Source: Bacteroidales bacterium (lineage in GTDB: Bacteria > Bacteroidota > Bacteroidia > Bacteroidales > JAFGHD01). Taken from it: a stretch of 35,138 nucleotides of DNA. The translations under genes were made by a program, and so were the position numbers. Position 1 is the first letter of the stretch; the number at the start of each line of letters is the position of its first letter. This document shows positions 8,893 through 17,030 of the stretch, piece after piece. A model generated the notes under the pieces. It searched no databases, was not told the origin of the DNA, and saw only the letters and a list, made by a program, of their open reading frames with translations. The stretch lies in NCBI GenBank assembly GCA_016927695.1, contig JAFGME010000148.1, forward strand, positions 1 to 35,138, given 5' to 3'.

Positions 8893-9092
8893 TTTTTAAT
8901 GAAATAATCGATTTCTTATATACAATATTTTTTTTGAAATGTCAAGCTATTTTTTGTTTTTTTTAATTTTTTTTTCACAGACATTTGTCCTGTTTTTTCC
9001 TTGCCATATGCGGTGGACTTAGTCTTTTTTTTTCAGATTATTTAAATTGCAGTAAATCAAGTGTTAATTAATTGCTTTAGAACAACCGACGA
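8893..9092. promoter_or_regulatory. T-rich leader and promoter region of dnaA
   Basis: 200 bases with unusually long T runs on the plus strand between 8926 and 9040. It must hold the dnaA promoter. One single-mismatch DnaA-box-like word is present (TTATATACA, 8916-8924, compared with TTATNCACA). I do not see the cluster of boxes expected of a typical origin, so an oriC call is not made. Confidence 0.4.
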
Positions 9093-10529
9093 ATGAAGAA
9101 AAATTGTAAAGCAGTCTGGGATAACTGCCTTAAAATCATTAAAGACAACATAAGCCCACAAAGTTTTAAAACATGGTTTGAACCGATCAAACCGGTAAGG
9201 TTACTGGATAATGTACTTACCATACAGGTTCCCAGCCAGTTTTTTTATGAGTGGCTCGAGGAGCACTACATCAGCCTGCTCAAAAAAACGATTAAAAAGG
9301 AGTTAGGCACCGAAGGAAGGCTTGAGTACAGCATCATCATGGACAACTCATTTAACAATCCCACCCCCTACACCATCAAATTTCCCACTTCCAATAAGAA
9401 AGCGACGGCAAACCCTGCCATGACCATGCCGATTGACCTTAACAGAGGCTTATCGAAAGACATTCCCAATCCGTTCATTATCCCGGGATTGAAGAAAATC
9501 AAAGTCAATTCACAACTCAACGAAAACTATTCTTTTGACAATTTTGTGGAGGGCGACTGCAACCGTCTGGCCCGTTCGGCCGGTTATGCCGTGGCAAACA
9601 ACCCCGGTAAAACGGCTTTCAATCCGTTGCTGATTTACAGCAATGTCGGACTTGGAAAAACCCATCTGGCCCATGCCATAGGGCTCGAAGTGAAAAATAA
9701 TTTCCCGGAGAAAACCGTTCTTTATGTTACTTCAGAACAGTTTACCAATCAATATATTGACGCTGTCAGAAACAACAACCAAAACGATTTTATCCATTTT
9801 TACCAGATGATAGATGTACTTATCATCGATGACATTCAGTTTCTAGCCAGCAAAGAAAAAACACAGGAGGTTTATTTCCATATATTCAATCATCTTCATC
9901 AGAATTCGAGGCAACTGATCATCACCTCAGATAAGCCTCCCGTTGAGATGGAAGGGATGAATGCAAGGTTGCTGTCGAGGTTCAAATGGGGCCTTGCAGC
10001 TGATTTGCAGGTTCCGGATCTTGAAACCAGGATTGCCATACTCGAAAAGAAACTTTACAAGGACGGTGTTGAGATGCCCCGTGAAGTTGTGGAATATCTT
10101 TCGTACAGCATCACCACGAATGTGAGGGAGCTCGAAGGCGCCCTGATTTCCATTCTTGCCCAGTCGTCGCTGAATAAAAAGTCGATCACGCTTGACTTAG
10201 CCAAAAAGATGATTGACAAGTTTGTTAAGAACACCTCAAGGGAGATATCCATTGATTACATTCAGAAAATCGTTTGTGATTATTTCGGCCTTCCACTTGA
10301 GGCGATTAATTCAAAAACCAGAAAAAGGGAGATCGTCCAGGCACGGCAACTGGCCATGTACTTTGCAAAAAAGCTCACCAAGGCTTCGCTGGCAACCATA
10401 GGTTTGCATTGCGGAAACAAAGACCACGCCACTGTTTTACATGCCTGCCGGACAGTGAACAACCTGATAGAAACCGATAAACAGTTCAGGGTTTATGTAG
10501 ATGAGTTAGACAAAAAAATTACCCTTTAA
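9093..10529 (+). CDS. dnaA: Chromosomal replication initiator DnaA
   Basis: 478 residues with all DnaA domains: domain I (1-80, 'FKTWFEPIKPVRL'), a variable linker, and the AAA+ domain starting near 'NYSFDNFVEGDCNRLA' at 145. The P-loop 'SNVGLGKTHLA' is at 183-193 and Walker B 'IDDIQF' near 243. The C-terminal DnaA-box-binding helix-turn-helix has the signature 'HCGNKDHATVLHA'. It binds DnaA boxes at oriC, melts the origin and recruits the replicative helicase. The usual first Gly of the P-loop is Ser here, while Gly-Lys-Thr is kept. The genes after it (LMW-PTP, dehydratase, methylase) follow with short gaps on the same strand. Confidence 0.97.
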   Translation: MKKNCKAVWDNCLKIIKDNISPQSFKTWFEPIKPVRLLDNVLTIQVPSQFFYEWLEEHYISLLKKTIKKELGTEGRLEYSIIMDNSFNNPTPYTIKFPTSNKKATANPAMTMPIDLNRGLSKDIPNPFIIPGLKKIKVNSQLNENYSFDNFVEGDCNRLARSAGYAVANNPGKTAFNPLLIYSNVGLGKTHLAHAIGLEVKNNFPEKTVLYVTSEQFTNQYIDAVRNNNQNDFIHFYQMIDVLIIDDIQFLASKEKTQEVYFHIFNHLHQNSRQLIITSDKPPVEMEGMNARLLSRFKWGLAADLQVPDLETRIAILEKKLYKDGVEMPREVVEYLSYSITTNVRELEGALISILAQSSLNKKSITLDLAKKMIDKFVKNTSREISIDYIQKIVCDYFGLPLEAINSKTRKREIVQARQLAMYFAKKLTKASLATIGLHCGNKDHATVLHACRTVNNLIETDKQFRVYVDELDKKITL

Positions 10530-10551
10530 CAAGATAATAAAATATTCATGG

Positions 10552-11019
10552 ATGAAAATTCTGTTCGTTTGCCTGGCTAATACTTCCAGGTCGCCCCTTG
10601 CGGCTGAGATTTTGAGAAAAAAGATAGCCGAAAGAAAACTGGTTGCCGAAGCGGATTCAGCCGGGTTTGAGGCACATAATATCAATGAACCTCCTGATAT
10701 GAGGGCTGTCCAGACAGGGCTTAATCACCGGATTGATATTTCTTCACACCGGGCCAAGTTATTTTTCGTGGAAGATTTTGACAAGTTCGATAAAATTTAT
10801 GCCATGGACTCGGTTTCTTACCGATCCTCCCTTGAATTTGCCCGTAATGATGCAGATATCCGGAAAATTGATTTTGTGATGAACCTGATAAGGCCGGGGA
10901 AGAATGAGCCTGTACCTGATCCTTATTTCAGAAATCTTGAAGCCTGCGAAGAGACCTTTGATATTCTGGACCAGGCTTGTGATAGAATTATTGGTCTCAT
11001 TGAGCAAAGTCAGAAATAA
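10552..11019 (+). CDS. Low-molecular-weight protein-tyrosine phosphatase
   Basis: 155 residues, the normal size for the family. The catalytic P-loop is at the N-terminus: Cys7 in 'CLANTSRSP' (C-x5-R). The general-acid loop 'VPDPYF' is in the C-terminal third. The enzyme is cytoplasmic and hydrolyses phosphotyrosine, often acting on exopolysaccharide-related tyrosine kinases. It differs from the arsenate reductase ArsC at 14339-14761, which shares the fold, in lacking the second and third redox cysteines. It starts 22 bases after dnaA, probably in one transcript. Confidence 0.92.
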   Translation: MKILFVCLANTSRSPLAAEILRKKIAERKLVAEADSAGFEAHNINEPPDMRAVQTGLNHRIDISSHRAKLFFVEDFDKFDKIYAMDSVSYRSSLEFARNDADIRKIDFVMNLIRPGKNEPVPDPYFRNLEACEETFDILDQACDRIIGLIEQSQK

Positions 11020-11037
11020 CCCTGAAATTTTCCTGAT

Positions 11038-11988
11038 TTGACACAGATACCTGATAAAAGCACCATACATCAGGCCGCTGAAAGAATCCGGCCCTATGTT
11101 CACCGGACACCGGTTCACACTTCAGAAGCGATCAATAAGCTTGTACATGCTTCGGTATATTTCAAGTGCGAGAATTTTCAGAAAGCCGGCGCCTTCAAGT
11201 CAAGAGGTGCGGTAAATGCCGTATTCTCCCTTTCCGATGAAGAAATCAGGCACGGAGTCTGCACCCATTCTTCGGGCAATCATGCCGCTGCGCTGGCAAG
11301 AGCCGCTTCACTGAGAGATGCCAATGCCTACATCGTAATGCCCGAAAACTCATCCCGGATCAAGATAGAAGCGACAAGAAATTACGGCGGTATCATTACG
11401 TTTTGTGCACCCACCCTGTCGTCAAGGGAAAAAACACTGGAAGAGGTAAAGGACAGGACCGATGCGGTTGAAATCCACCCTTACAATAATTACATGACCA
11501 TCGCCGGACAGGCTACTGCAGCAAAGGAACTAATAGAAGATATACCAGGAACACCGGATTTCATACTTGCACCTGTAGGCGGAGGAGGATTGTTAAGCGG
11601 CACTGCCCTTGCCGTGAAGTATTATTCATCCGGCACAAAAGTGATCGGAACAGAACCCGAAGGAGCCAATGATGCTTTCCGCTCATTCCACCTAAAGAAA
11701 TGGGTGCCTTCAGAAAATCCAAAAACCATTGCCGACGGACTGCTTACCTCGTTAGGAACCCTCACTTTCCCGATCATTCTTAATGATGTGCAGAGCATTG
11801 TCACTGTTTCCGAAGCCTCCATTGTTGAAGCCATGCGCCTTATCTGGACACGCATGAAGATCATTGCAGAGCCCTCCTCATCGGTTCCCCTGGCAGCGCT
11901 GCTTGAAAAGAAATTCAGTTTTCAAAACAAGAAAATAGGGATCATACTTTCGGGTGGGAACACCGATCCTGACAAATTGCCCTGGTAA
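11038..11988 (+). CDS. PLP-dependent threonine/serine dehydratase (serine racemase-like)
   Basis: 316 residues of the fold-type II PLP family. Lys54 in 'AFKSRGA' is the Schiff-base lysine, 'SSGNHAAALA' binds the substrate carboxylate and 'GGGGLLSG' is the phosphate-binding loop. The length fits the catabolic dehydratase/serine racemase group, which lacks the ACT regulatory domain of biosynthetic IlvA. The expected reaction is deamination of L-Thr or L-Ser to the 2-oxo acid, with racemisation possible. The start is a TTG codon; no ATG occurs in frame before residue 101, which would be inside the fold, and a TGA lies five codons upstream. It is 18 bases after the phosphatase gene. Confidence 0.88.
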   Translation: MTQIPDKSTIHQAAERIRPYVHRTPVHTSEAINKLVHASVYFKCENFQKAGAFKSRGAVNAVFSLSDEEIRHGVCTHSSGNHAAALARAASLRDANAYIVMPENSSRIKIEATRNYGGIITFCAPTLSSREKTLEEVKDRTDAVEIHPYNNYMTIAGQATAAKELIEDIPGTPDFILAPVGGGGLLSGTALAVKYYSSGTKVIGTEPEGANDAFRSFHLKKWVPSENPKTIADGLLTSLGTLTFPIILNDVQSIVTVSEASIVEAMRLIWTRMKIIAEPSSSVPLAALLEKKFSFQNKKIGIILSGGNTDPDKLPW

Positions 11989-12022
11989 TGTGGCTTTATG
12001 TGGGTGATTAAAATTCACCAAA

Positions 12023-12736
12023 ATGAAAAAAGGTAAACTTTATCTGATACCCTTGCCTATCAGCAACGGCTCTCCGGAGGATTTCATTCCGCCCGTCAGG
12101 TTAAGTTTAATCGTTTCATTGACATATTTTGTGGTTGAGGAACCCAGAACTGCCAGGAGGTTTCTGAGAAAAGCCGGTTATCAGGGTCACTTTGAGGAGA
12201 TACAATTCCATGTATTAAATGAGCATACATCCATTACGGACATTCCCGCGATGATCGCCCCCCTGATCAGTGGCAATGACATGGGACTGCTTTCTGAAGC
12301 CGGGATGCCATGTATTGCAGATCCGGGTGCATGGCTGGTGGCAACCGCCCATCAAAACGGGATCAGGGTGGTGCCGCTATCCGGACCCAGCTCAATAACC
12401 CTGGCATTGGCGGCTTCGGGGTTCAACGGGCAAAACTTTGCATTTCACGGATATCTTCCTGTGAAGAGCAAAGAAAGAGAAGAGAAGATAAAATATATGG
12501 AAAAGCTCTCCGGGGCAGGCAACCAGACACAGATATTCATTGAGGCCCCTTACCGGAACAACGGGATGATGGAAAGCATTTTAAAAACCTGCCATTCCGG
12601 AACAAGACTTTGTGTGGCATGTAACATCACTGGTGATGATGAATACATAAAGACTCTCAGCATCGGGGAATGGAAAAAAGAAAAGCCCGCATTACATAAA
12701 AAGCCCTGTGTTTTTCTTATATACAATGGCATCTGA
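12023..12736 (+). CDS. RsmI-like SAM-dependent methyltransferase (tetrapyrrole methylase family)
   Basis: 237 residues. 'GKLYLIPLPIS' at the N-terminus, 'LLSEAGMPCIADPG' and 'PLSGPSSITLALAASGFNGQ' are the three conserved blocks of the RsmI group (COG0313). RsmI 2'-O-methylates C1402 of 16S rRNA. This protein departs from canonical RsmI (usual block SDAGTPGISDPG) and belongs to the shorter paralogous type common in Bacteroidota near dnaA, so its true substrate is uncertain. It is the last gene of the dnaA-side plus-strand run and is convergent with acr3. Confidence 0.85.
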   Translation: MKKGKLYLIPLPISNGSPEDFIPPVRLSLIVSLTYFVVEEPRTARRFLRKAGYQGHFEEIQFHVLNEHTSITDIPAMIAPLISGNDMGLLSEAGMPCIADPGAWLVATAHQNGIRVVPLSGPSSITLALAASGFNGQNFAFHGYLPVKSKEREEKIKYMEKLSGAGNQTQIFIEAPYRNNGMMESILKTCHSGTRLCVACNITGDDEYIKTLSIGEWKKEKPALHKKPCVFLIYNGI

Positions 12737-12805
12737 GCTGCACCTGATGGCAGAAGAATTGTTGCCGGGAATCAGCTTTTATTCATGAAGGAAACCCGGA
12801 ATAAA

Positions 12806-13867
12806 TCAATTTAAATTTTCTGCCGGAAAATACCGTTTCTTAAAAAAGAGGGCCACACTGACCAGGCTGATCAACACGGGAACCTCCACAAGCGGGCCGA
12901 TGACCGCTGCGAAAGCTTCTCCGGAGTTTATCCCGAAAACAGCTACGGCAACAGCAATGGCCAGTTCAAAATTATTGCCGGCTGCGGTGAATGCAATGGT
13001 GGTGGTTTTGGAATAATCTGCCCCCGACTTTTTACCCATATAAAAGCTAACCAGAAACATGATGATGAAATAAATGACCAGCGGAATGGCAATCCTGACC
13101 ACGTCCAGAGGCAGGCGGACGATATATTCGCCCTTGAGGGAAAACATTACCACAATGGTAAAGAGCAAAGCGATCAGGGTAACCGGACTTATCATGGGTA
13201 CAAAAACAGAATGATACCAGTTTTTACTTTTTACCCTGATCAGGATGAAACGGGTAAGAAAGCCTGCAATAAACGGTATACCAAGGTAGATGAACACGCT
13301 TTCGGCAATCCGGCCCATGGTAATATTGCCCACCAGATCCGATGTTTCAATGCCGAACCATCCGGGAAGTATTGCGATGAACACCCATGCATAGACTGCA
13401 AAGAACAACACCTGGAAAATGGAATTGAAAGCCACCAGGCCTGCAGCATATTCAGTATTTCCTTTGGCCAGATCGTTCCAAACGATGACCATGGCGATGC
13501 AGCGAGCCAGACCGATCAATATCAGTCCATACATATAATGCGGATAATCCTGAAGAAACACAATGGCCAGAAAAAACATCAATACAGGGCCGATCAGCCA
13601 GTTCTGGAGAAGGCTGATAAGCAGTATTCTGAAGTTCTTAAATATTTTTGGCAATTCTTCATACCGCACTTTTGCCAGGGGCGGGTACATCATCAGGATG
13701 AGTCCAATGGCTATGGGGATGTTGGTTGTTCCCACACTCATTTTGTCCCAGAACCCTGCAATGGATGGGAAAAGGTAACCTGAGAACACCCCGGCAAGCA
13801 TGGCTGAGAAAATCCAGATCGTGAGCCAGCGGTCAAGAAAAGATAAACGTTTTGTCAGTTTTTCCAT
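12806..13867 (-). CDS. acr3: ACR3-family arsenite efflux transporter
   Basis: 353 residues with about ten membrane segments. Diagnostic ACR3 sequences are '[18 protein letters not shown]', carrying Cys123, which matches the essential thiolate of the family, and '[17 protein letters not shown]' near the C-terminus. It exports As(III), and in some members Sb(III), across the inner membrane using the proton-motive force. It is the last gene of the arsR-arsC-DUF486-acr3 operon and provides the efflux step for arsenite made by ArsC. Confidence 0.95.
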   Translation of the reverse strand: MEKLTKRLSFLDRWLTIWIFSAMLAGVFSGYLFPSIAGFWDKMSVGTTNIPIAIGLILMMYPPLAKVRYEELPKIFKNFRILLISLLQNWLIGPVLMFFLAIVFLQDYPHYMYGLILIGLARCIAMVIVWNDLAKGNTEYAAGLVAFNSIFQVLFFAVYAWVFIAILPGWFGIETSDLVGNITMGRIAESVFIYLGIPFIAGFLTRFILIRVKSKNWYHSVFVPMISPVTLIALLFTIVVMFSLKGEYIVRLPLDVVRIAIPLVIYFIIMFLVSFYMGKKSGADYSKTTTIAFTAAGNNFELAIAVAVAVFGINSGEAFAAVIGPLVEVPVLISLVSVALFFKKRYFPAENLN

Positions 13868-13928
13868 AGAATTATTATATTGTCACTGATGGGGCATGAT
13901 TGAGAATTTATGTTATATCCCCAAAGAT

Positions 13929-14297
13929 TTATTTTTTAAAGATAAAATAGACTGCAAGCACCAGAAATATAAAACCTATGAGGTGATTCAGGCGCAGGGT
14001 TTCATTTTTAAAGAAAACCAATGTGAATCCGGAAAAAACAATCAAAGTGATGACCTCCTGGATTACCTTGAGTTCTACCAAAGAAAAGGGGCCGCCATTT
14101 TCACGGAAGCCCATCCTGTTGGCCGGAACCTGAAAAAAGTATTCAAACAGGGCAATACCCCAACTGATAAGCACCACCGCAACCAGCGGAAGATTGTCGA
14201 ACCATTTGAAATCCTTAAACCTTAAATGGCCATACCAGGCCAGGGTCATAAATACATTTGACATCACCAGCAAACCGATCGGATACAGAATTCTCAT
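13929..14297 (-). CDS. DMT-superfamily membrane protein, DUF486
   Basis: 122 residues, four predicted membrane helices. The DUF486 hallmarks are visible: 'NVFMTLAWYGHLRF', 'SWGIALFEYFFQVPANR' and 'ITLIVFSGFTLVFF'. The length is typical. It resembles a small multidrug-resistance-like half-transporter, but no substrate is established. Its position inside an ars operon, between arsC and acr3 with short gaps, suggests a link with metalloid or osmotic stress; this is inference from neighbourhood only. Confidence 0.88.
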   Translation of the reverse strand: MRILYPIGLLVMSNVFMTLAWYGHLRFKDFKWFDNLPLVAVVLISWGIALFEYFFQVPANRMGFRENGGPFSLVELKVIQEVITLIVFSGFTLVFFKNETLRLNHLIGFIFLVLAVYFIFKK

Positions 14298-14338
14298 TTG
14301 AACTGTTTTTAAAGTCTGAATATCAACAAATCTGCCTG

Positions 14339-14761
14339 TTAAATGATTCTGCCATGCAATTCATAAAATGCTTTTTTAATCTGATCCCGCACCTTACGGT
14401 AAACCGACAATACCATGTCATCCGGACCCTTTGCCGAAGCCGGGTCTTCAAAACCAATGTGAAGCCTGTGTTTCACATTTCCCGTAAAAACCGGACAAAC
14501 CTCTTTGGCGCCATCGCATACCGTGATGACATAATCAAAACTCTCATGCAAATATTTTTCAACGGGTTCGGGCTGCTGCCCGCTGATGTCGATGCCGGCT
14601 TCCTGCATCACTTTCACAGCATAAGGGTTAATCTTTCCCTCTGCAGCCGTTCCGGCCGAAAAAACTTCATGTTCAGGGCCAAATGATCTGAGGAACCCTT
14701 CGGCCATCTGACTGCGACAGGTATTGCCAGTACAAATGATTAAAATTTTCATATTATTCAC
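14339..14761 (-). CDS. arsC: Thioredoxin-coupled arsenate reductase ArsC
   Basis: 140 residues, LMW-PTP-like fold. The P-loop is Cys10-x5-Arg16 ('CTGNTCRS'), and the redox relay cysteines are Cys82 and Cys89 in 'VCDGAKEVCP'. These positions are the same as the Cys10/Cys82/Cys89 triad of the plasmid pI258 enzyme. It reduces arsenate to arsenite in the cytoplasm, using thioredoxin to reopen the Cys82-Cys89 disulfide. The start overlaps the arsR stop by eight bases, implying translational coupling. A start four codons later (MKIL) is possible but would lose the match in numbering. Confidence 0.94.
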   Translation of the reverse strand: MNNMKILIICTGNTCRSQMAEGFLRSFGPEHEVFSAGTAAEGKINPYAVKVMQEAGIDISGQQPEPVEKYLHESFDYVITVCDGAKEVCPVFTGNVKHRLHIGFEDPASAKGPDDMVLSVYRKVRDQIKKAFYELHGRII

Positions 14762-15089
14762 AATTAAAGTCAGAATTTGTCATCAGCTCGCTTTCAAATT
14801 CTTTCAGCATCGCTTTTAATTCGGTAATTTTGGTCGGGTTGATGCAATAGTTGGTTTTGGACCCGCTGATGTGGCCGCGGATCAATCCTGAGTTTTTCAA
14901 TCCGGCAAGATGCTGGTTGACAGTTGTTCTTGCCAGGGGCAATTCCCGTGAAATATCTCCGGTGAAACAACTGTTTGTTTTGATAAGGAAATTCAGGATG
15001 GCCAGTCTTGCCGGGTGTCCGAGGACTTTAAAAATATCTGCTCTTTGCCGGAAAACGGGCTCAAACAAGCTGCCTTTTGAAGTTGACAT
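14754..15089 (-). CDS. arsR: ArsR/SmtB-family metalloregulator
   Basis: 111 residues with the winged helix-turn-helix of ArsR repressors: 'ADIFKVLGHPARLAILNFL', then 'LPLARTTVNQHLAGLKNSGL' as the recognition helix. It is expected to repress the ars operon until As(III) or a related metalloid binds. The classic Cys-Val-Cys of the R773-type alpha3 site is absent; the protein has single cysteines at 41, 82 and 110. It is the first gene of the operon. A perfect palindrome lies 52-65 bases upstream of its start (15141-15154), and a TATTTTTA -7-like element lies at 15113-15120, consistent with autoregulation. Confidence 0.92.
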   Translation of the reverse strand: MSTSKGSLFEPVFRQRADIFKVLGHPARLAILNFLIKTNSCFTGDISRELPLARTTVNQHLAGLKNSGLIRGHISGSKTNYCINPTKITELKAMLKEFESELMTNSDFNCE

Positions 15090-15112
15090 TAGTTTTTTAA
15101 TTAAATCCGGTG

Positions 15113-15120
15113 TAAAAATA
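15113..15120 (-). promoter_or_regulatory. Candidate -7 element of the arsR operon
   Basis: On the minus strand the bases read TATTTTTA, one mismatch from the Bacteroidota TAnnTTTG element. They are identical to the -7-like element at 34174-34181 in front of the ArsE-like gene. It sits 24 bases upstream of the arsR start, between the gene and the palindrome at 15141. Confidence 0.4.
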
Positions 15121-15140
15121 GCCCAATTTATTTCAAATGG

Positions 15141-15154
15141 ACGTATTTTTACGT
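15141..15154. promoter_or_regulatory. Putative ArsR operator
   Basis: ACGTA-TTTT-TACGT is a perfect inverted repeat with a 4-base spacer, in the gap between divergent arsR and pgi. Geometry (arms separated by four bases) and location are as expected for an ArsR-family operator. Its core CGTA-N4-TACG is shared with the three palindromes at 28499, 32747 and 34182, while the outer bases differ (A..T here, TT..AA there). Confidence 0.6.
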
Positions 15155-15250
15155 TAATAAATTATTAAGAAATTGTGGCGAAAAGGACAGTATGCGGTAT
15201 GAATTTTACTATTTTCGCTTTGCATTGATTTTGTCATTATTAAGATATAC

Positions 15251-16873
15251 ATGTTAAATAATATGAGCGCTTTGGTAACAAATTCACCGGTCTGGAAAGC
15301 TCTTGAAGGCCATTTCAGGGAAATTAAAGACGAACACCTCAGGTCGTTATTTGCAAAGGAGAATGACCGGGGAAAGCACTTCACCATTGAAGATACGGGT
15401 ATTTATTTTGATTTTTCCAAACACCGGATCACCGGTAAAACACTTGAACTTCTGACAGAACTTGCCAGGGAGCGGGGGCTCGGAGATAAAATAAAGGCCA
15501 TGTTTGCCGGAGAAAAGATCAACGTTACCGAAAACCGGGCGGTTTTGCACATTGCATTGCGGGCGTCAAAAGATGCCAATATACAGTATGAGGGAAGGAA
15601 TGTGGTTCCGGACGTTCATGGTGTTCTTGAGAAAATGGCCGGGTTTGCCAATAAAATCAGGAATAAAACCTGGAAAGGACACACCGGCAAACCCATCAAA
15701 AACATTGTCAACATTGGCATTGGAGGCTCTGATCTGGGGCCCGTCATGGCGTATGAGGCGTTGAAATATTATTCTGACCGTTCACTCACAATCCGGTTCG
15801 TTTCCAATGTGGATGGCAATGATTTCAGCGAAGCGTTACAGGATTTGGCGGCAGAAGAAACTCTTTTTATAGTGTCCTCTAAAACCTTTACTACCCTTGA
15901 AACCATGACCAATGCCCGCACAGCCCGCGCGTGGCTGCTGGCGTCACTGGGGGATGACAAAGCAGTGGCAAAGCATTTTGTTGCTGTTTCGACCCATGAA
16001 AAGGAGGTGGCCCGATTCGGCATCGATACCCGCAACATGTTTGAATTCTGGGATTGGGTTGGCGGCAGGTATTCCATGGATTCCGCCATCGGACTTTCGA
16101 CGATGACAGCGGTTGGCCCGGATCATTTCTATGCCCTGCTCGACGGGTTCCGGCAAATGGATGAGCATTTTCTTCATGCCCCTTTTAGCAGGAATATCCC
16201 TGTAATCATGGGATTGCTAACGGTTTGGTACACCAATTTTTTCGGGGCGCAAACCCAGGCCATTCTGCCTTATGAAAATTACCTGAAGCGTTTTCCTGCT
16301 TACCTGCAGCAATTGACAATGGAGAGCAACGGAAAATACATCACTTTAAACGGAGAAAAGGTGAACTACAGCACCAGCCCTGTATTTTGGGGTGAGCCGG
16401 GTACAAACGGACAACATTCGTTCTATCAGCTGATTCACCAGGGGACGAACCTGATCCCCTGCGATTTTATCGGATTCAAAAAAGCGCTTAACGACCTGCC
16501 ACCGCACCAGGATTACCTGACGGCAAATATGATCGCCCAGGGCGAAGCGCTCGCATTCGGGAAAACCAGGGAAGAAGTGCTGCATGAAGGTGTTTCCGCT
16601 GAACTGATACCACATAAGGTGTTCGAAGGCAACCGCCCGTCTTCCGTTTTTTTCCTTGATAAACTGACCCCTCAAAACCTGGGCAAACTTATCGCCATGT
16701 ACGAACACAGTGTTTTTGTCCAGGGTGCAGTCTGGGGAGTCAATCCCTTTGATCAGATGGGTGTTGAGCTTGGGAAAGTGCTGGCGCAGAATATCATTCC
16801 CGAATTGCAGCAAGATGTGCCGCTAAGGCACGACAGTTCCACCAATGCGCTGATCCGGTATTACCGGAGCTGA
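15251..16873 (+). CDS. pgi: Glucose-6-phosphate isomerase
   Basis: 540 residues, a typical PGI length. '[18 protein letters not shown]' binds phosphate, '[16 protein letters not shown]' and 'TMESNGKYI' are active-site segments, '[18 protein letters not shown]' carries the catalytic His, and '[14 protein letters not shown]' is the C-terminal PGI signature containing the catalytic Lys. The enzyme interconverts glucose 6-phosphate and fructose 6-phosphate in the cytoplasm. The start could be the ATG at 15251 or the ATG four codons later (MSAL). It is monocistronic as far as can be seen: divergent from arsR and convergent with nadB. Confidence 0.97.
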   Translation: MLNNMSALVTNSPVWKALEGHFREIKDEHLRSLFAKENDRGKHFTIEDTGIYFDFSKHRITGKTLELLTELARERGLGDKIKAMFAGEKINVTENRAVLHIALRASKDANIQYEGRNVVPDVHGVLEKMAGFANKIRNKTWKGHTGKPIKNIVNIGIGGSDLGPVMAYEALKYYSDRSLTIRFVSNVDGNDFSEALQDLAAEETLFIVSSKTFTTLETMTNARTARAWLLASLGDDKAVAKHFVAVSTHEKEVARFGIDTRNMFEFWDWVGGRYSMDSAIGLSTMTAVGPDHFYALLDGFRQMDEHFLHAPFSRNIPVIMGLLTVWYTNFFGAQTQAILPYENYLKRFPAYLQQLTMESNGKYITLNGEKVNYSTSPVFWGEPGTNGQHSFYQLIHQGTNLIPCDFIGFKKALNDLPPHQDYLTANMIAQGEALAFGKTREEVLHEGVSAELIPHKVFEGNRPSSVFFLDKLTPQNLGKLIAMYEHSVFVQGAVWGVNPFDQMGVELGKVLAQNIIPELQQDVPLRHDSSTNALIRYYRS

Positions 16874-17030
16874 TGAACCCTGTTATGACGGTTATTCATC
16901 GGAGATCAGCCGAATCCGCCTGACTTCTGACATTAATAATGCTACTGAATGGGTTATTGAGTTTCGCTAAGTTTATAATAAAGAATGGAATCATCAGGCA
17001 TTTGATCATTCATTATATGAGCAAACGGAT

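Noticed and set aside
13211-13783. 190-codon plus-strand frame opposite acr3
   Set aside because: Antisense to a well-supported ACR3 transporter; no domain pattern.
15154-15387. 77-codon minus-strand frame over the pgi start
   Set aside because: Overlaps the 5' end of pgi in antisense and starts within its coding region; not protein-like.
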